A program made the position numbers and the translations under genes. Source: Erythrobacter sp. (GTDB taxonomy: Bacteria > Pseudomonadota > Alphaproteobacteria > Sphingomonadales > Sphingomonadaceae). Taken from it: a DNA stretch of 64,000 nucleotides. Below the pieces are notes generated by a model. The model was not told where the DNA came from and ran no database searches. It was given only the letters and a program-made list of their open reading frames with translations. The stretch covers positions 39,476 through 103,475 of the forward strand of contig JAHEAV010000002.1 of the NCBI GenBank assembly GCA_024642565.1. The letters run 5' to 3'. Within the stretch, counting starts at the first letter, position 1. Every line of letters starts with the position of its first letter. Below are positions 53,501 through 63,293 of the stretch, piece after piece.

Positions 53501-54679
53501 ATGCGTGATGCAGTCATCGTTTCCACCGCCCGCACGGCTATCGGCCGTGCTTACAAGGGCGCCTTCAACAGCACATCGGGCGCAACGCTTGGTGCCTATT
53601 CCCTTAAGCCGGCGCTTGAACGCGCTGGAATCGCTGGCGCGGAAGTGGACGATGTGATCTGGGGCGCTGCGCTTCAGCAAGGTACGCAAGCGGGCAATCT
53701 GGGCCGTCAGGTTGCCCTTCGTGCAGGCTTGCCCGTCACCGTTTCAGGGATGTCCATGGACCGCCAGTGTTCCTCGGGCCTGATGACGATTGCCACAGCC
53801 GCCAAGCAGGTGATTGTCGACCGGATGGATATCGTCGCCGCCGGCGGTCAGGAATCGATCAGCTTGGTGCAAACCCCTGAAATGCGCGTTGCGCCCGATC
53901 GCGAACTGATGGCGATGCATAATGCCGTCTACATGCCGATGCTGCAGACCGCCGAAACCGTGGCCAAGCGTTACGGTATCACGCGCGAAGCGATGGACGT
54001 CTATGCGCTTGAATCGCAGATGCGCACTGCGGCGGCTCAGGCTGCGGGCAAGTTTGATGACGAAATCGTGCCCGTTTCAACGACCATGAAGGTGCAAAGC
54101 AAGGAAACCGGCGAAATCAGCGATGTCGCGGTTACGATTGCAAAGGACGAAGGCAATCGTCCTGAAACCACGCTGGAAGGGCTGGCAAGCCTTAAGCCGG
54201 TCATGGGCCCGGATATGACAATTACCGCAGGCAATGCTTCGCAATTGTCGGATGGTTCCAGCGCCTGTGTGGTGATGGAAGCCAAGACTGCGGAAAAGCG
54301 CGGTCTGACCCCGCTGGGCCGCTATGTCGGCATGGCCGTGGCCGGTACGGAACCTGACGAAATGGGCATCGGCCCGGTCTTCGCCATTCCCAAGCTGCTG
54401 GAACGGTTCGACCTGAAGGTTAGCGATATCGGACTGTGGGAACTCAACGAAGCATTCGCCGTGCAGGTGATTTATTGCCGCGACAGGCTGGGCATCGATA
54501 ATGACCTGCTTAACGTAAATGGCGGTTCGATCTCTATCGGTCATCCTTATGGCATGACTGGGGCGCGCTGCACGGGCCATGCACTGATCGAAGGCAAACG
54601 TCGCGGCGCGAAATATGCCGTCGTCACCATGTGCGTTGGTGGCGGAATGGGCGCTGCAGGCCTGTTCGAGATTTTCTGA
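53501..54679 (+). CDS. Acetyl-CoA acyltransferase (thiolase)
   Basis: A 392-residue thiolase that forms or cleaves 3-ketoacyl-CoA. The acyl-enzyme Cys is Cys90 ([10 protein letters not shown]); His348 ([14 protein letters not shown]) and Cys378 ([12 protein letters not shown]) complete the site, and NEAFAVQ is present. [10 protein letters not shown] instead of the biosynthetic GHPIGASGAR fits a broad-range or degradative enzyme. The protein ends at the conserved LFEIF. It shares a likely transcript with the MaoC gene, and a hairpin follows. Confidence 0.93.
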   Translation: MRDAVIVSTARTAIGRAYKGAFNSTSGATLGAYSLKPALERAGIAGAEVDDVIWGAALQQGTQAGNLGRQVALRAGLPVTVSGMSMDRQCSSGLMTIATAAKQVIVDRMDIVAAGGQESISLVQTPEMRVAPDRELMAMHNAVYMPMLQTAETVAKRYGITREAMDVYALESQMRTAAAQAAGKFDDEIVPVSTTMKVQSKETGEISDVAVTIAKDEGNRPETTLEGLASLKPVMGPDMTITAGNASQLSDGSSACVVMEAKTAEKRGLTPLGRYVGMAVAGTEPDEMGIGPVFAIPKLLERFDLKVSDIGLWELNEAFAVQVIYCRDRLGIDNDLLNVNGGSISIGHPYGMTGARCTGHALIEGKRRGAKYAVVTMCVGGGMGAAGLFEIF

Positions 54680-54688
54680 TTTGGCGGG

Positions 54689-54717
54689 CCTCCCCAGGGC
54701 AATCCGCTCTGGGGAGG
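54689..54717. terminator. Strong hairpin between convergent thiolase and phaZ genes
   Basis: CCTCCCCAG (54689-54697) pairs perfectly with CTGGGGAGG (54709-54717), with an 11-base loop, 9 bases after the thiolase stop. No T run is seen on either side, but position between convergent genes supports a two-way terminator or an mRNA 3' stabiliser. Confidence 0.6.
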
Positions 54718-54754
54718 CTGCCGTACCTCTGGACCTGCAGGCGGTGTGTGCGGA

Positions 54755-56002
54755 TTACGCGACGGCTTTCAATTTTGCCTTCGCACCATGTTTGGCGAAG
54801 AAACTTTCGACCACTGGTGCGATTTTGTCGCGCCACTTGCTGCCGTTGAAAATGCCGTAATGGCCCGCACCTTCGGCAAGGTAATAGTGCTTCTTGCCCG
54901 CCGCCAGACCCGTCGCAAGATCAAGCGCGGCCTTGGTCTGACCAATGCCTGAAATATCGTCCCGCTCGCCTTCGATGGCAAGGATCGCGGTGTCACGGAT
55001 TGACCCCAGATCGACAACCTTGCCCTTGTGTTCGAAGGTTCCGTTCGGGATTGAATGTTTCTGGAACACTTCTTCCACCGTCTGGAGATAGAATTCGGCG
55101 GTCATGTCGCAGACCGAGCGATATTCTTCGTAGAAATCCTTGGTCGCCTGCGCGCTCGCGTCGTCACCGGCATTCAGGTGTTTGAACATCTCGTAATGGC
55201 TGAGCATGTGGCTGCCCAGGTTCATGCTCATGAAACTGGCAAGCTGGAGGAAGCCCGGGTAAACTTTGCGGCCATATCCGCGATAGGTCAGTGGAACCGT
55301 GGCGATCACGGTTTCGCGGAACCAGGCGATTGGCCGTTCCATGGCCAGATCGTTCACCGTCGTCGGGGATTTGCGCGTGTCGATCGGGCCGCCCATCATG
55401 GTCAGCGTGACCGGTCGGGCCGGATGTTTGTCGGCATTCATCAGGGCCGTTGCCGCCAGTGCCGGCACTGAAGGCTGGCAGACCGCCATCATGTGCGCGC
55501 CGGGGCCGATAAAATCCAGAAATTCGATCAGGTAATCAATGTAATCGTCAAGATCGAATTTGCCGGCGCGGGCGGGCACCGTGCGGGCATCGGCCCAATC
55601 AGTGATGTAGACTTCGCAGCTTTCTGCCATCCGTTCGACTGTGCCGCGCAGCAAGGTCGCATAATGGCCGCTCATCGGGGCGACAATCATCAACTTCGGC
55701 GCGCCGGCAGGCAAGTGATCCCGCCGGAACTTGAGCAGATTGCCGAAGGGTTTTGAGACCACAGTCGATTCCGAAAGCGCATATTCGGTACCGCCAACTT
55801 CGACCGAGTCGATACCGAAGATTGGTTTGCCACGAGGGGCAGCGGCATGTGCGAACACTTCCAGAGCGGATGCCGCTGCCGGGCCCAGGCCCAGATAACC
55901 CATCGGCATCCGCGGATTATTCAATATTCCTGCACCAATTTCCGCCCAGGCGCTGGCGCTGGTCAACCATGCGCGCTGCAATTCATGTGCGTGATAAAGC
56001 AA
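54755..56002 (-). CDS. phaZ: Intracellular poly(3-hydroxyalkanoate) depolymerase
   Basis: A 415-residue protein of the intracellular PHA depolymerase family, which mobilises storage granules. The start is TTG 56002, behind AGGGG with spacing 7, so the product begins MLYHAHELQRAWLTSASAWA, as family members do. The nucleophile motif MAVCQPSVP has Cys175 in place of Ser, as in Ralstonia PhaZ. MMGGPIDTRKSPT, GRKVYPGFLQLASFM and AEGAGHYGIFNGSKWR follow. A longer frame upstream (to 56083) has no support. TGCA-rich sites upstream may bind the PHA regulator PhaR. Confidence 0.93.
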   Translation of the reverse strand: MLYHAHELQRAWLTSASAWAEIGAGILNNPRMPMGYLGLGPAAASALEVFAHAAAPRGKPIFGIDSVEVGGTEYALSESTVVSKPFGNLLKFRRDHLPAGAPKLMIVAPMSGHYATLLRGTVERMAESCEVYITDWADARTVPARAGKFDLDDYIDYLIEFLDFIGPGAHMMAVCQPSVPALAATALMNADKHPARPVTLTMMGGPIDTRKSPTTVNDLAMERPIAWFRETVIATVPLTYRGYGRKVYPGFLQLASFMSMNLGSHMLSHYEMFKHLNAGDDASAQATKDFYEEYRSVCDMTAEFYLQTVEEVFQKHSIPNGTFEHKGKVVDLGSIRDTAILAIEGERDDISGIGQTKAALDLATGLAAGKKHYYLAEGAGHYGIFNGSKWRDKIAPVVESFFAKHGAKAKLKAVA

Positions 56003-56034
56003 ACTTTTTCCCCTGCGACCCGCGTAAGGCGGTT

Positions 56035-56080
56035 TTGTTGCAGTGCATGGTGACGACATTCGTCTCATTGTGCAACGCAT
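56035..56080 (-). promoter_or_regulatory. Possible PhaR-type operator upstream of phaZ
   Basis: The phaZ upstream region contains TTGTTGCAGTGCA and, inverted, TTGTGCAACGCA (56068-56079), with further TTGC/GCA elements. PhaR repressors of PHA genes bind TGC-GCA-type sites in alphaproteobacteria. It is a pattern match only and could also serve the divergent ABC exporter at 56153. Confidence 0.35.
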
Positions 56081-56152
56081 CATTGCGCCTTATTTGCATC
56101 GGAACGAAGCGCGCAGTGGATTTTACCCTGTCGCGCGTTTAGGCACCGCGCG

Positions 56153-57946
56153 ATGGATGAAGCTTCCCCTACTATAGAGCAGCCGCGGCCTGCAAAGACC
56201 TTGGGGCCGCTCAAGATGATTTGGTCCGAACTGGCCCGTTATCCGGCAAAGGTCGCGCTGGCATTTGTGGCGCTGTTGATTACGGCCAGTGCAACGCTGG
56301 CGATACCGGCCGGTTTCAAGCTGATCATCGACAACGGCTTTGGCGGGGGCGGAAATCCCGACGATATCGGCCGCTGGTTCCGGTATCTTCTGATGATTGT
56401 CTGCGTACTCGCCGTTGGCACGGCTCTGCGATTTTATTTTGTGAGCTGGCTGGGCGAAAGGGTCGTGGCCGATGTCCGGTTGAAAGTGCAGGATAATCTT
56501 CTGCGCCTCGCACCTTCGTTTTACGAAGAAAACAGTCCGAAGGAAATTTCCAGCCGCATGACGGCGGATACGGCGCTTATCGAACAGGTTGTTGGCACCA
56601 CTGTTTCGGTCGCCTTGCGCAATTTACTGATGGGTATTGGCGGTACGATCTATCTGTTCTGGCTGGCCCCGCAACTGACGCTGGGTCTGTTGATTGCGAT
56701 CCCTCTGATCATATTACCGATCATGTATTTCGGGCGCAGAGTGCGCAATATCTCACGTGCGAGCCAGGACCGAGTGGCCGATGTCGGGGCGATGGTTTCG
56801 GAAGTGCTGGGGGCAATGAAGATCGTCCAGGCATTCAATCAGGAAGCGCGGGAACAGAGCCGCTTTGAAGCTGCGGTGGAAGCGATCTTCACCACGGCCA
56901 AGCGGCGCATTTTGCTGCGATCGGCGATGACTTCCATCATTATCCTGTTCATTTTCGGCTCGATCACTCTGATCATGTGGCGTGGGGCGATCGGTGTTGC
57001 GACGGGATCGATCAGTGGCGGGACGATCGCCGCCTTTGTTATTACCGGCGGACTTGTGGCCGGCTCCTTTGGCGCGCTGACCGAGGTCTATGGGGATTTG
57101 CTCCGGGGGGCAGGTGCGGCCAGCCGGCTCAATGAACTGCTCAACGAAAAGCCCGCGATTGCTCCGCCGGCGAGGCCGGAACGCTTGCCCCAGCCGCCGC
57201 GCGGCAGCCTGTCGTTCCGCAATGTCACCTTCCGTTATCCCGCGCGGCTGGAAGTTGCCGCTCTCAAGGATTTCAGCCTCGAGGTCGAACCCGGCGAAAC
57301 TGTTGCCATCGTCGGCCCATCGGGGGCCGGAAAGTCGACCATCTTTCAACTGGCCGAACGATTTTATGATCCGCAGGCCGGTTCAATCCGGATTGATGGT
57401 GTGCCGCTGACCAGCGCCGATCCGTCGGAAATCCGCCGACGCATGGCGCTTGTTCCGCAGGACGGGATTCTGTTTTCCGCCAACGCACGTGACAATCTTC
57501 GTTACGGCGAATGGGGCGCAAGCGACGAACAAATCTGGGAAGCCGCCCGCGCGGCCAATGCCGAGGAATTCCTGCGCAAGCTGCCAGACGGGCTCGATAC
57601 CTATCTGGGCGAAGGCGGGGCGCGGCTATCTGGCGGGCAACAGCAGCGCGTGGCAATCGCCCGTGCCTTGCTGCGCGATGCGCCGATTCTCTTGTTGGAC
57701 GAAGCGACCAGTGCGCTTGACGCCGAAAGTGAACAAATGGTCCAGCAAGCCCTCGACCGCTTGATGGAAAACCGCACCACCCTGGTAATTGCCCACCGTC
57801 TGGCGACCGTGCGCAAGGCCGATCGGATTGTTGTGCTCGATTCCGGCCAGATCGTAGAGCAGGGCACCCACGCAGAGCTGAACGGGGCGGGCGGTCTTTA
57901 CGCGCGTCTGGCATCGCTGCAGTTTGCCGCCGAAAAGGCAGCCTGA
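56153..57946 (+). CDS. ABC exporter, lipid/drug type, fused membrane and ATPase domains
   Basis: A 597-residue half-transporter with six membrane segments in the first 330 residues (NSPKEISSRMTADTALIEQV is the conserved coupling region), then the ATPase: Walker A GPSGAGKST (about 389), Q-loop VPQDGILFS, signature LSGGQQQR (about 492) and Walker B/D-loop LLLDEATSALDAESE. The D-loop is canonical, unlike that of 35639. It resembles the MsbA-like lipid and drug exporters. It is divergent from phaZ and followed by the M13 peptidase gene. Confidence 0.9.
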   Translation: MDEASPTIEQPRPAKTLGPLKMIWSELARYPAKVALAFVALLITASATLAIPAGFKLIIDNGFGGGGNPDDIGRWFRYLLMIVCVLAVGTALRFYFVSWLGERVVADVRLKVQDNLLRLAPSFYEENSPKEISSRMTADTALIEQVVGTTVSVALRNLLMGIGGTIYLFWLAPQLTLGLLIAIPLIILPIMYFGRRVRNISRASQDRVADVGAMVSEVLGAMKIVQAFNQEAREQSRFEAAVEAIFTTAKRRILLRSAMTSIIILFIFGSITLIMWRGAIGVATGSISGGTIAAFVITGGLVAGSFGALTEVYGDLLRGAGAASRLNELLNEKPAIAPPARPERLPQPPRGSLSFRNVTFRYPARLEVAALKDFSLEVEPGETVAIVGPSGAGKSTIFQLAERFYDPQAGSIRIDGVPLTSADPSEIRRRMALVPQDGILFSANARDNLRYGEWGASDEQIWEAARAANAEEFLRKLPDGLDTYLGEGGARLSGGQQQRVAIARALLRDAPILLLDEATSALDAESEQMVQQALDRLMENRTTLVIAHRLATVRKADRIVVLDSGQIVEQGTHAELNGAGGLYARLASLQFAAEKAA

Positions 57947-58116
57947 TCTGCGCGCCCGGATTTTGTCCTTCCCAACCCGGGATTTTTCGACAAGGTTACA
58001 ATTGAAACCGACGAGCGTCGCCTCATCGGCTGCGTATTGATTATCACAGTTTCACCATACCATGGCCCGCATTCCGCTGGGGGGAGGGGCCGCAACTCGA
58101 CTGGGAGTCGCATTAT

Positions 58117-60243
58117 ATGACAAAGAAATTCCTTGCCGCCGGGGCAGCTGCATTCGTGCTGGCTCTGGCAATGCCGGCGCTTGCGCAGGATGCCGAGCCA
58201 AAGAAACCAGCCTTGCCGGTGATGAGCTTTGGTACTTGGGGCGTCGATCCGGATGCGCTGGATCCGGCAATGAAGCCTGGGGACGATTTCTTCAAATATG
58301 TGAACGGGAAATGGTTGGCGGCCAATCCGCTACCGCCCGAATTTTCGCGCTTCGGCGCCTTTAACCTGCTTGGTGAGAAATCCACCGCCGATGTGAAGGC
58401 GCTGGTGGACGAACTGGTTGCCAAGAACCCGGCACCCGGCAGTGAAGAGCGCCGGATTGTCGATGCCTACAATTCCTATCTTGATACTGCCGCGATCGAT
58501 GCTGCGGGGATGGCACCGGCCAATCGCTACCTTTACCAGATATACGAGGCCGATTCGCTCGGCAAACTGGCAAACTTATGGGCAAAGCCCGGAATTCCCG
58601 GCCTGGTCGGCGGCTTTGTTACGGTCGACCAGAAGCAGCCTGACCAATATGTGCCCTATGTCAGCAGTCGCGGACTTGGTCTGCCCGACCGGCAGTACTA
58701 CCTTGATGAAAGCGAGAAGGGCCGCGATATTCAGCAGAAATATCGCGATTATCTGGCATTCCTGTTCAAGGAAGCCGGTTTCGCCGATCCGGCACTGACT
58801 GCGCGTGTGGTCTATAATTTCGAAGACGAAATTGCCCGCACGATTTCGTGGGACCGTACGGTAAGCCGCAATCGCGACCTGACTTACAACGCCGTCACTC
58901 CTGATGAACTCTATGCGTTGGCCGGTTCTTTCCCGCTCAAGCAGATGATCCAGGATTCAGGTCTGGGTGCGGCAACCAAATTCGTTCTTCCTCAGATGCA
59001 GCCTACGGCTGAGGAAGTGGCCGAACTGGGCCTCAGTCCGGAATATGTCGCCAAGATCGGCAAGGGTACGCCGGGCATGTTTGAATTGATCGACAACACC
59101 GATATCGCCACGCTGCAAGCCTGGACCGCCGTGCATTTCCTGATGGACAATGCCTCGGTCATGCCGACCCGTTTCGATGCTGCGAATTTCGACTTTTACG
59201 GCAAGACCCTGCGCGGCACGCCGGAGCAGCGCCCGCGCTGGAAGCGCGCGATTGGCGAAGTCGAGGGTTCACTGGGTGAAGTGCTCGGAAAGTCCTATGT
59301 CGAGCGTTATTTCCCGCCTGCAAGCAAGGAAGCGATGGATTCGCTGGTCGCCAATCTGCGCGTGGCCATGGGCCAAAGCATCGAACAGCTCGATTGGATG
59401 AGCGAGAAAACCAAAGGCGAAGCCAAGGCCAAGCTGGCGGCATTCGACCCCAAGATCGGCTACCGTGACAATCTGGAAACCTATGAAGGCCTGACCATCA
59501 CGGCAGGCGATCCGTTGGCCAACCGCATGGCCGCCGCCGCGTGGGGTTGGCAGGATAATATCTCCAAACTGGGCCAGCCGATCGACCGAACGGAATGGGG
59601 TATGTTACCGCAAACGGTAAACGCCTATTATAACCCGACCAAGAACGAGATCGTCTTTCCGGCCGCGATTTTGCAACAGCCGTTTTTCGGCATTACCGCG
59701 GATGCGGCGGTCAATTATGGCGGGATCGGCGGGGTTATCGGTCATGAAATGGGCCACGGCTTTGACGATCAAGGCGCGAAGAGCGACGGCACGGGCTTGC
59801 TGCGTAACTGGTGGGAACCTTCGGACCTGGCCGCATTCACGAAACGCACCGATGCACTGGTGGCACAGTATAACGCCTTCTGCCCGCTCGACGATGGCAA
59901 AACCTGCGTCAATGGCCGGTTGACCCTGGGCGAGAATATTGGAGATCTGGGCGGGCTAAGCCTGGCCTACCGTGCCTACAAACTTTCGCTCGGCGGCAAG
60001 GAAGACAAGGTGATTGACGGGTTGACCGGCGACCAGCGCTTCTTCCTGGCCTGGGCGCAGGTCTGGCGTTCGGCCCAGCGCCCGGATTCGGCCCGCCAAC
60101 AGCTGCGAACCGATCCGCACAGCCCCGAACAATTCCGGGTCAATGGCATCGTGCGCAACATGGATGTCTGGTACAAGGCGTTCAATGTCCAGCCGGGTGA
60201 TGCATTGTATCTGCCGCCAGAGGACCGCATTTCAATCTGGTGA
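58117..60243 (+). CDS. M13 (neprilysin-type) zinc metallopeptidase
   Basis: A 708-residue exported peptidase. The signal peptide (about 1-23) ends ALAQ. The N-terminal domain begins MKPGDDFFKYVNGKWL. The zinc site is VIGHEMGHGFDDQG (HExxH, about 542), followed by the Glu of ENIGDLGG (about 605) and the C-terminal FFLAWAQVWR and VRNMDVWYKAF blocks. It should cleave peptides in the periplasm. A strong terminator follows. Confidence 0.95.
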   Translation: MTKKFLAAGAAAFVLALAMPALAQDAEPKKPALPVMSFGTWGVDPDALDPAMKPGDDFFKYVNGKWLAANPLPPEFSRFGAFNLLGEKSTADVKALVDELVAKNPAPGSEERRIVDAYNSYLDTAAIDAAGMAPANRYLYQIYEADSLGKLANLWAKPGIPGLVGGFVTVDQKQPDQYVPYVSSRGLGLPDRQYYLDESEKGRDIQQKYRDYLAFLFKEAGFADPALTARVVYNFEDEIARTISWDRTVSRNRDLTYNAVTPDELYALAGSFPLKQMIQDSGLGAATKFVLPQMQPTAEEVAELGLSPEYVAKIGKGTPGMFELIDNTDIATLQAWTAVHFLMDNASVMPTRFDAANFDFYGKTLRGTPEQRPRWKRAIGEVEGSLGEVLGKSYVERYFPPASKEAMDSLVANLRVAMGQSIEQLDWMSEKTKGEAKAKLAAFDPKIGYRDNLETYEGLTITAGDPLANRMAAAAWGWQDNISKLGQPIDRTEWGMLPQTVNAYYNPTKNEIVFPAAILQQPFFGITADAAVNYGGIGGVIGHEMGHGFDDQGAKSDGTGLLRNWWEPSDLAAFTKRTDALVAQYNAFCPLDDGKTCVNGRLTLGENIGDLGGLSLAYRAYKLSLGGKEDKVIDGLTGDQRFFLAWAQVWRSAQRPDSARQQLRTDPHSPEQFRVNGIVRNMDVWYKAFNVQPGDALYLPPEDRISIW

Positions 60244-60266
60244 TTTTTGCATATCAGCGTAATTTC

Positions 60267-60308
60267 AGGGGCGTCTCTTCCGTTTGCGGGAGGGGCGCCT
60301 CTCTTTTT
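60267..60308 (+). terminator. Rho-independent terminator
   Basis: A 15-base stem (60267-60281 with 60288-60302, partly G-T pairs) with a 6-base loop is followed by CTTTTT. It lies 23 bases after the M13 peptidase stop. Confidence 0.75.
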
Positions 60309-60347
60309 GGTTTGACTTGGCCTGCCGCTTGTTCATGAGCGACTGTC

Positions 60348-61160
60348 ATGGACCTCACACTTACTGCCATTCTGCTTGGCATTGTCGAAGGGCTGACCGA
60401 ATTCGTGCCGGTCTCCTCTACCGGCCACCTCATCCTCGCCACCGAACTGTTCGGTTACAATGCATCGCAATGGGCGATGTTCAATGTGGTGATCCAGCTG
60501 GGCGCCATCCTGGCGGTGGTGGTACAATATTGGCGCACGTTCTGGAACGCCGGACTGGGTGTGTTGAAACTGGAGGCTGAGGGGCTGCGGTTCGCGCGCA
60601 ACATCCTGCTCGCCTTCCTGCCCTCGGTCGTCCTCGGTCTGGCATTCAAGGATTATATCGACATCATGCTGGGCAGCCCTTCGGTGGTTGCCTGGGCGCT
60701 GATTGTTGGCGGCATTGCGATTCTCGGTATTGAGCAAGTGGCCAAGCCGGGTGCCGACAAGAGTGTTGCCGACTTGCCGGTCCGGCAGGTTATCGGGGTC
60801 GGATTTGCCCAATGTCTGGCCATGGTTCCCGGTGTCAGCCGCTCGGGCGCGACGATCATGGGTGCACTTGCGATGGGTATCGGCCGCAAGACAGCCGCCG
60901 AATTTTCATTCTTTCTGGCCGTGCCGACAATGATCGGGGCTACAACTCTGGAATTGGCCACCAAGTCTGACACGTTGATGGCCGGAACCACATCGGTTGG
61001 CTGGTCAGAAATTGCGATCGGGTTCGTGGTCAGTTTTGTGGTCGCCCTGGCGGTAATCCGACTGTTCGTAACCTATGTCAGCCGACACGGATTTGCGCCC
61101 TTTGCCTGGTATCGTATCGTATTGGGCAGCGCGGCCATCGCATGGCTTATGCTCCGCTAG
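60348..61160 (+). CDS. uppP: Undecaprenyl-diphosphatase
   Basis: A 270-residue polytopic membrane enzyme (BacA type) that recycles undecaprenyl diphosphate to the monophosphate, the lipid carrier used by peptidoglycan and by the polysaccharide locus. Signature blocks are LGIVEGLTEFVPVSSTGHLI with the catalytic Glu/Ser/His, and MVPGVSRSGATIMGAL. Eight hydrophobic segments are visible. It stands alone between two terminator-like elements. Confidence 0.95.
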   Translation: MDLTLTAILLGIVEGLTEFVPVSSTGHLILATELFGYNASQWAMFNVVIQLGAILAVVVQYWRTFWNAGLGVLKLEAEGLRFARNILLAFLPSVVLGLAFKDYIDIMLGSPSVVAWALIVGGIAILGIEQVAKPGADKSVADLPVRQVIGVGFAQCLAMVPGVSRSGATIMGALAMGIGRKTAAEFSFFLAVPTMIGATTLELATKSDTLMAGTTSVGWSEIAIGFVVSFVVALAVIRLFVTYVSRHGFAPFAWYRIVLGSAAIAWLMLR

Positions 61161-61241
61161 GATTCCTGCGCATCAGCGATTTTTCGGAACCATTTGCGCG
61201 GCGCGGCTTTTTCAAGATGCAGGCCACACAGGAATAGTTCG

Positions 61242-61496
61242 ATGGGTTTTATCATTTTGATCGTTTTGGGCGGCATCATTGGCTGGCTCGCTTCGATCGT
61301 AATGCGCATTGATGATGTCCAGGGTATTCTTCTCAGTGCTGGGGTAGGAATTTTCAGCACCATCGCTGCCGGGTTGGTCACCAGCTCCGGCTCGCTGATT
61401 GGAGGGATCAGCGGGATTTCCTTGGTGTTGTCTTTTCTTGGCGCAATCGCAGTGCTGGCGGTGTTCCACTATTTCCGCCGAAATTCGGCGCATTAA
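61242..61496 (+). CDS. GlsB/YeaQ/YmgE family small membrane protein
   Basis: An 84-residue product from ATG 61242 (AGGAA, spacing 8). Three hydrophobic segments with the GlsB-type start FIILIVLGGIIGWLASIVM, then GILLSAGVGIFSTIAAGLV and ISLVLSFLGAIAVLAVFHYF. This family of stress-related inner-membrane proteins has no firm function. Its stop is directly adjacent to the convergent phhA stop. Confidence 0.8.
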   Translation: MGFIILIVLGGIIGWLASIVMRIDDVQGILLSAGVGIFSTIAAGLVTSSGSLIGGISGISLVLSFLGAIAVLAVFHYFRRNSAH

Positions 61497-62435
61497 TCAG
61501 ACCGGCAAGGCTCCGCTGCCGCGTCCACCACGCAGCAGATATTCCTGTGAACCGCGATGCAGGACATCGTCGACATCGATCACCGCCGAATTGGCATAGG
61601 TGAATGCCGGGGGCAGGCTGCGATACAGCCGGTCAAAATCGCGATCTACCGTTTGGTGATAAAGGTCTTCGAAACTCTCGATCACGAAATAGCTCGGTTG
61701 CAGGTCACTGATCACATAATCGGTGCGCATCACCCGGTCGACATTGAGCATGATCCGGTTGGGGCTTTGCGCTTCCACTGCGAATTGCGCTTCGGCAGGG
61801 CCGGACAGGATGCCTGCACCATAGGCTCGTACATCCTGCCCTTCGAGGATCAGCCCGAATTCGACTGTGTACCAATATAGCGCGCCCAGCGCTTTCAGCC
61901 GATTGTACCGCATCGCTTTCCACCCGGCGCGGCCATATTCCTGCATGTAATCGGCATAGATCGGATCAGCCAGCATTGGCACATGGCCAAACACATCGTG
62001 AAACACGTCTGGTTCCTGAATGTAATCAAAAGTCTCGCGGGTCCGGATGAAATTCCCCGCCGGGAATCGCCGGTTGGCAAGGTGCCAGAAGAACACATGA
62101 TCGGGAATCAGCATGGGAACCGGGACCACACTCCACCCGGTCAGCTTTTCCAGTTCTTCTGATAATTGCGCGAATTCGGGAACTCCGCCGCGCGCCAGAT
62201 TGAGTTTTTGCAGCCCAGCCAGAAAGGTCGAGCAGGCGCGGCCGGGCAGGATATCCATCTGGCGGGCGAACAAATCGTTCCAGATCGCGTGATCTTCAGA
62301 GGTATATTCGGCCTGCTTCGGCTCCAGCCAATCACCCCCCAGATGGGCAGGTTTCTTGAGCGGCGCGGTAAACACGTCGGCCGGAAGATCCGGAAGCGCA
62401 TGGAAGTCGCCGTCTGTTTCGAGTTTCGTTGCCAT
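61497..62435 (-). CDS. phhA: Phenylalanine 4-monooxygenase
   Basis: A 312-residue iron- and tetrahydropterin-dependent enzyme that converts phenylalanine to tyrosine. The iron site is FHDVFGHVPM (His146, His151) with the Glu of YWYTVEFGLI. FIRTRETFDYIQEPD and GAGILSGPAEAQFA are family blocks. ATG 62435 is preferred; an in-frame TTG at 62477 would add 14 residues and overlap the divergent ppk2 region. Length is normal for bacterial PhhA. Confidence 0.95.
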   Translation of the reverse strand: MATKLETDGDFHALPDLPADVFTAPLKKPAHLGGDWLEPKQAEYTSEDHAIWNDLFARQMDILPGRACSTFLAGLQKLNLARGGVPEFAQLSEELEKLTGWSVVPVPMLIPDHVFFWHLANRRFPAGNFIRTRETFDYIQEPDVFHDVFGHVPMLADPIYADYMQEYGRAGWKAMRYNRLKALGALYWYTVEFGLILEGQDVRAYGAGILSGPAEAQFAVEAQSPNRIMLNVDRVMRTDYVISDLQPSYFVIESFEDLYHQTVDRDFDRLYRSLPPAFTYANSAVIDVDDVLHRGSQEYLLRGGRGSGALPV

Positions 62436-62500
62436 AAGTGTAGCTTTGCCAGTAGCATCGACGGTATCATCTGACAATGAAACCGCCAGCGGGGGGATGT

Positions 62501-63280
62501 ATGGGCAAGCTCAAGTCGAAAGAATACGAAAGACTGCTCGAACCGTTGGAAGAAGAGCTGGTGGCGATGGCCCGTTGGGCGCAAGCGTCGGGCGCGCGCA
62601 TTCTGGTGTTGTTCGAAGGGCGCGATACTGCCGGCAAGGGCGGCGCGATCCGTGCGGTGTCTGAACGGCTCAATCCGCGTCAGTGCCGTGTGGTGGCACT
62701 AAGCAAGCCGACCGAACGGGAAATGACCCAATGGTATTTCCAGCGCTATGTCGCCCACTTGCCCGCGGCTGGTGAAATCGTGCTGTTTGACCGCAGCTGG
62801 TACAACCGGGCTGGCGTCGAAAAGGTCATGGGATACGCTACCGCTGGCCAGGTCGACCAATTTCTCGACGAAGCGCCTGCCTTCGAGAAGATGCTGGTCC
62901 ATGATGGGATTTTGCTGTTCAAATACTGGCTGACAACCGATCAGGCGCAGCAGGAAGAACGGCTGGCGGAACGATTGAACGACCCGCTAAAGCGCTGGAA
63001 ACTTTCGCCTGTGGATCTGGCCGCGCGGGGCAAGTACGCGGCCTATACGGAGGCGCGGGACACCATGCTGAAGGCCACGCACAGCAAGCTGTCCCCTTGG
63101 ACACTGGTCAATTTCAACGATCAGAAACGCGGTCGTCTAACGCTGATCCGCGACTTGCTCGATCGGTTGCCAGAAACCCATATCGATCCGGAGCCGCTGG
63201 ACTTTCCGCCGCTGAACGGCGCAGCGTTGACGGAAACCTATGCGGTACTGAAGCCCATCAAGGATTTTACTGGCAAGTAA
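62501..63280 (+). CDS. ppk2: Polyphosphate kinase 2 family protein
   Basis: A 259-residue nucleotide-polyphosphate phosphotransferase. Walker A is EGRDTAGKGGAI (GRDTAGKGG 40-48), Walker B is FDRSWYNRAGVEK (96-108), and the lid KYWLTTDQAQQEERLAERLNDP and RWKLSPVDLAA match the class I PPK2 family. ATG 62501 has GGGGGGA close upstream; the earlier ATG 62477 is less likely. It is divergent from phhA and uses polyphosphate to phosphorylate ADP or GDP, direction depending on conditions. Confidence 0.93.
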   Translation: MGKLKSKEYERLLEPLEEELVAMARWAQASGARILVLFEGRDTAGKGGAIRAVSERLNPRQCRVVALSKPTEREMTQWYFQRYVAHLPAAGEIVLFDRSWYNRAGVEKVMGYATAGQVDQFLDEAPAFEKMLVHDGILLFKYWLTTDQAQQEERLAERLNDPLKRWKLSPVDLAARGKYAAYTEARDTMLKATHSKLSPWTLVNFNDQKRGRLTLIRDLLDRLPETHIDPEPLDFPPLNGAALTETYAVLKPIKDFTGK

Positions 63281-63293
63281 TGTGCCGCAGTGA

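Noticed and set aside
57960..58000. CCCGG/CCGGG hairpin with T run after the ABC exporter
   Set aside because: The stem has only 5 pairs and an 18-base loop, too weak to call a terminator.
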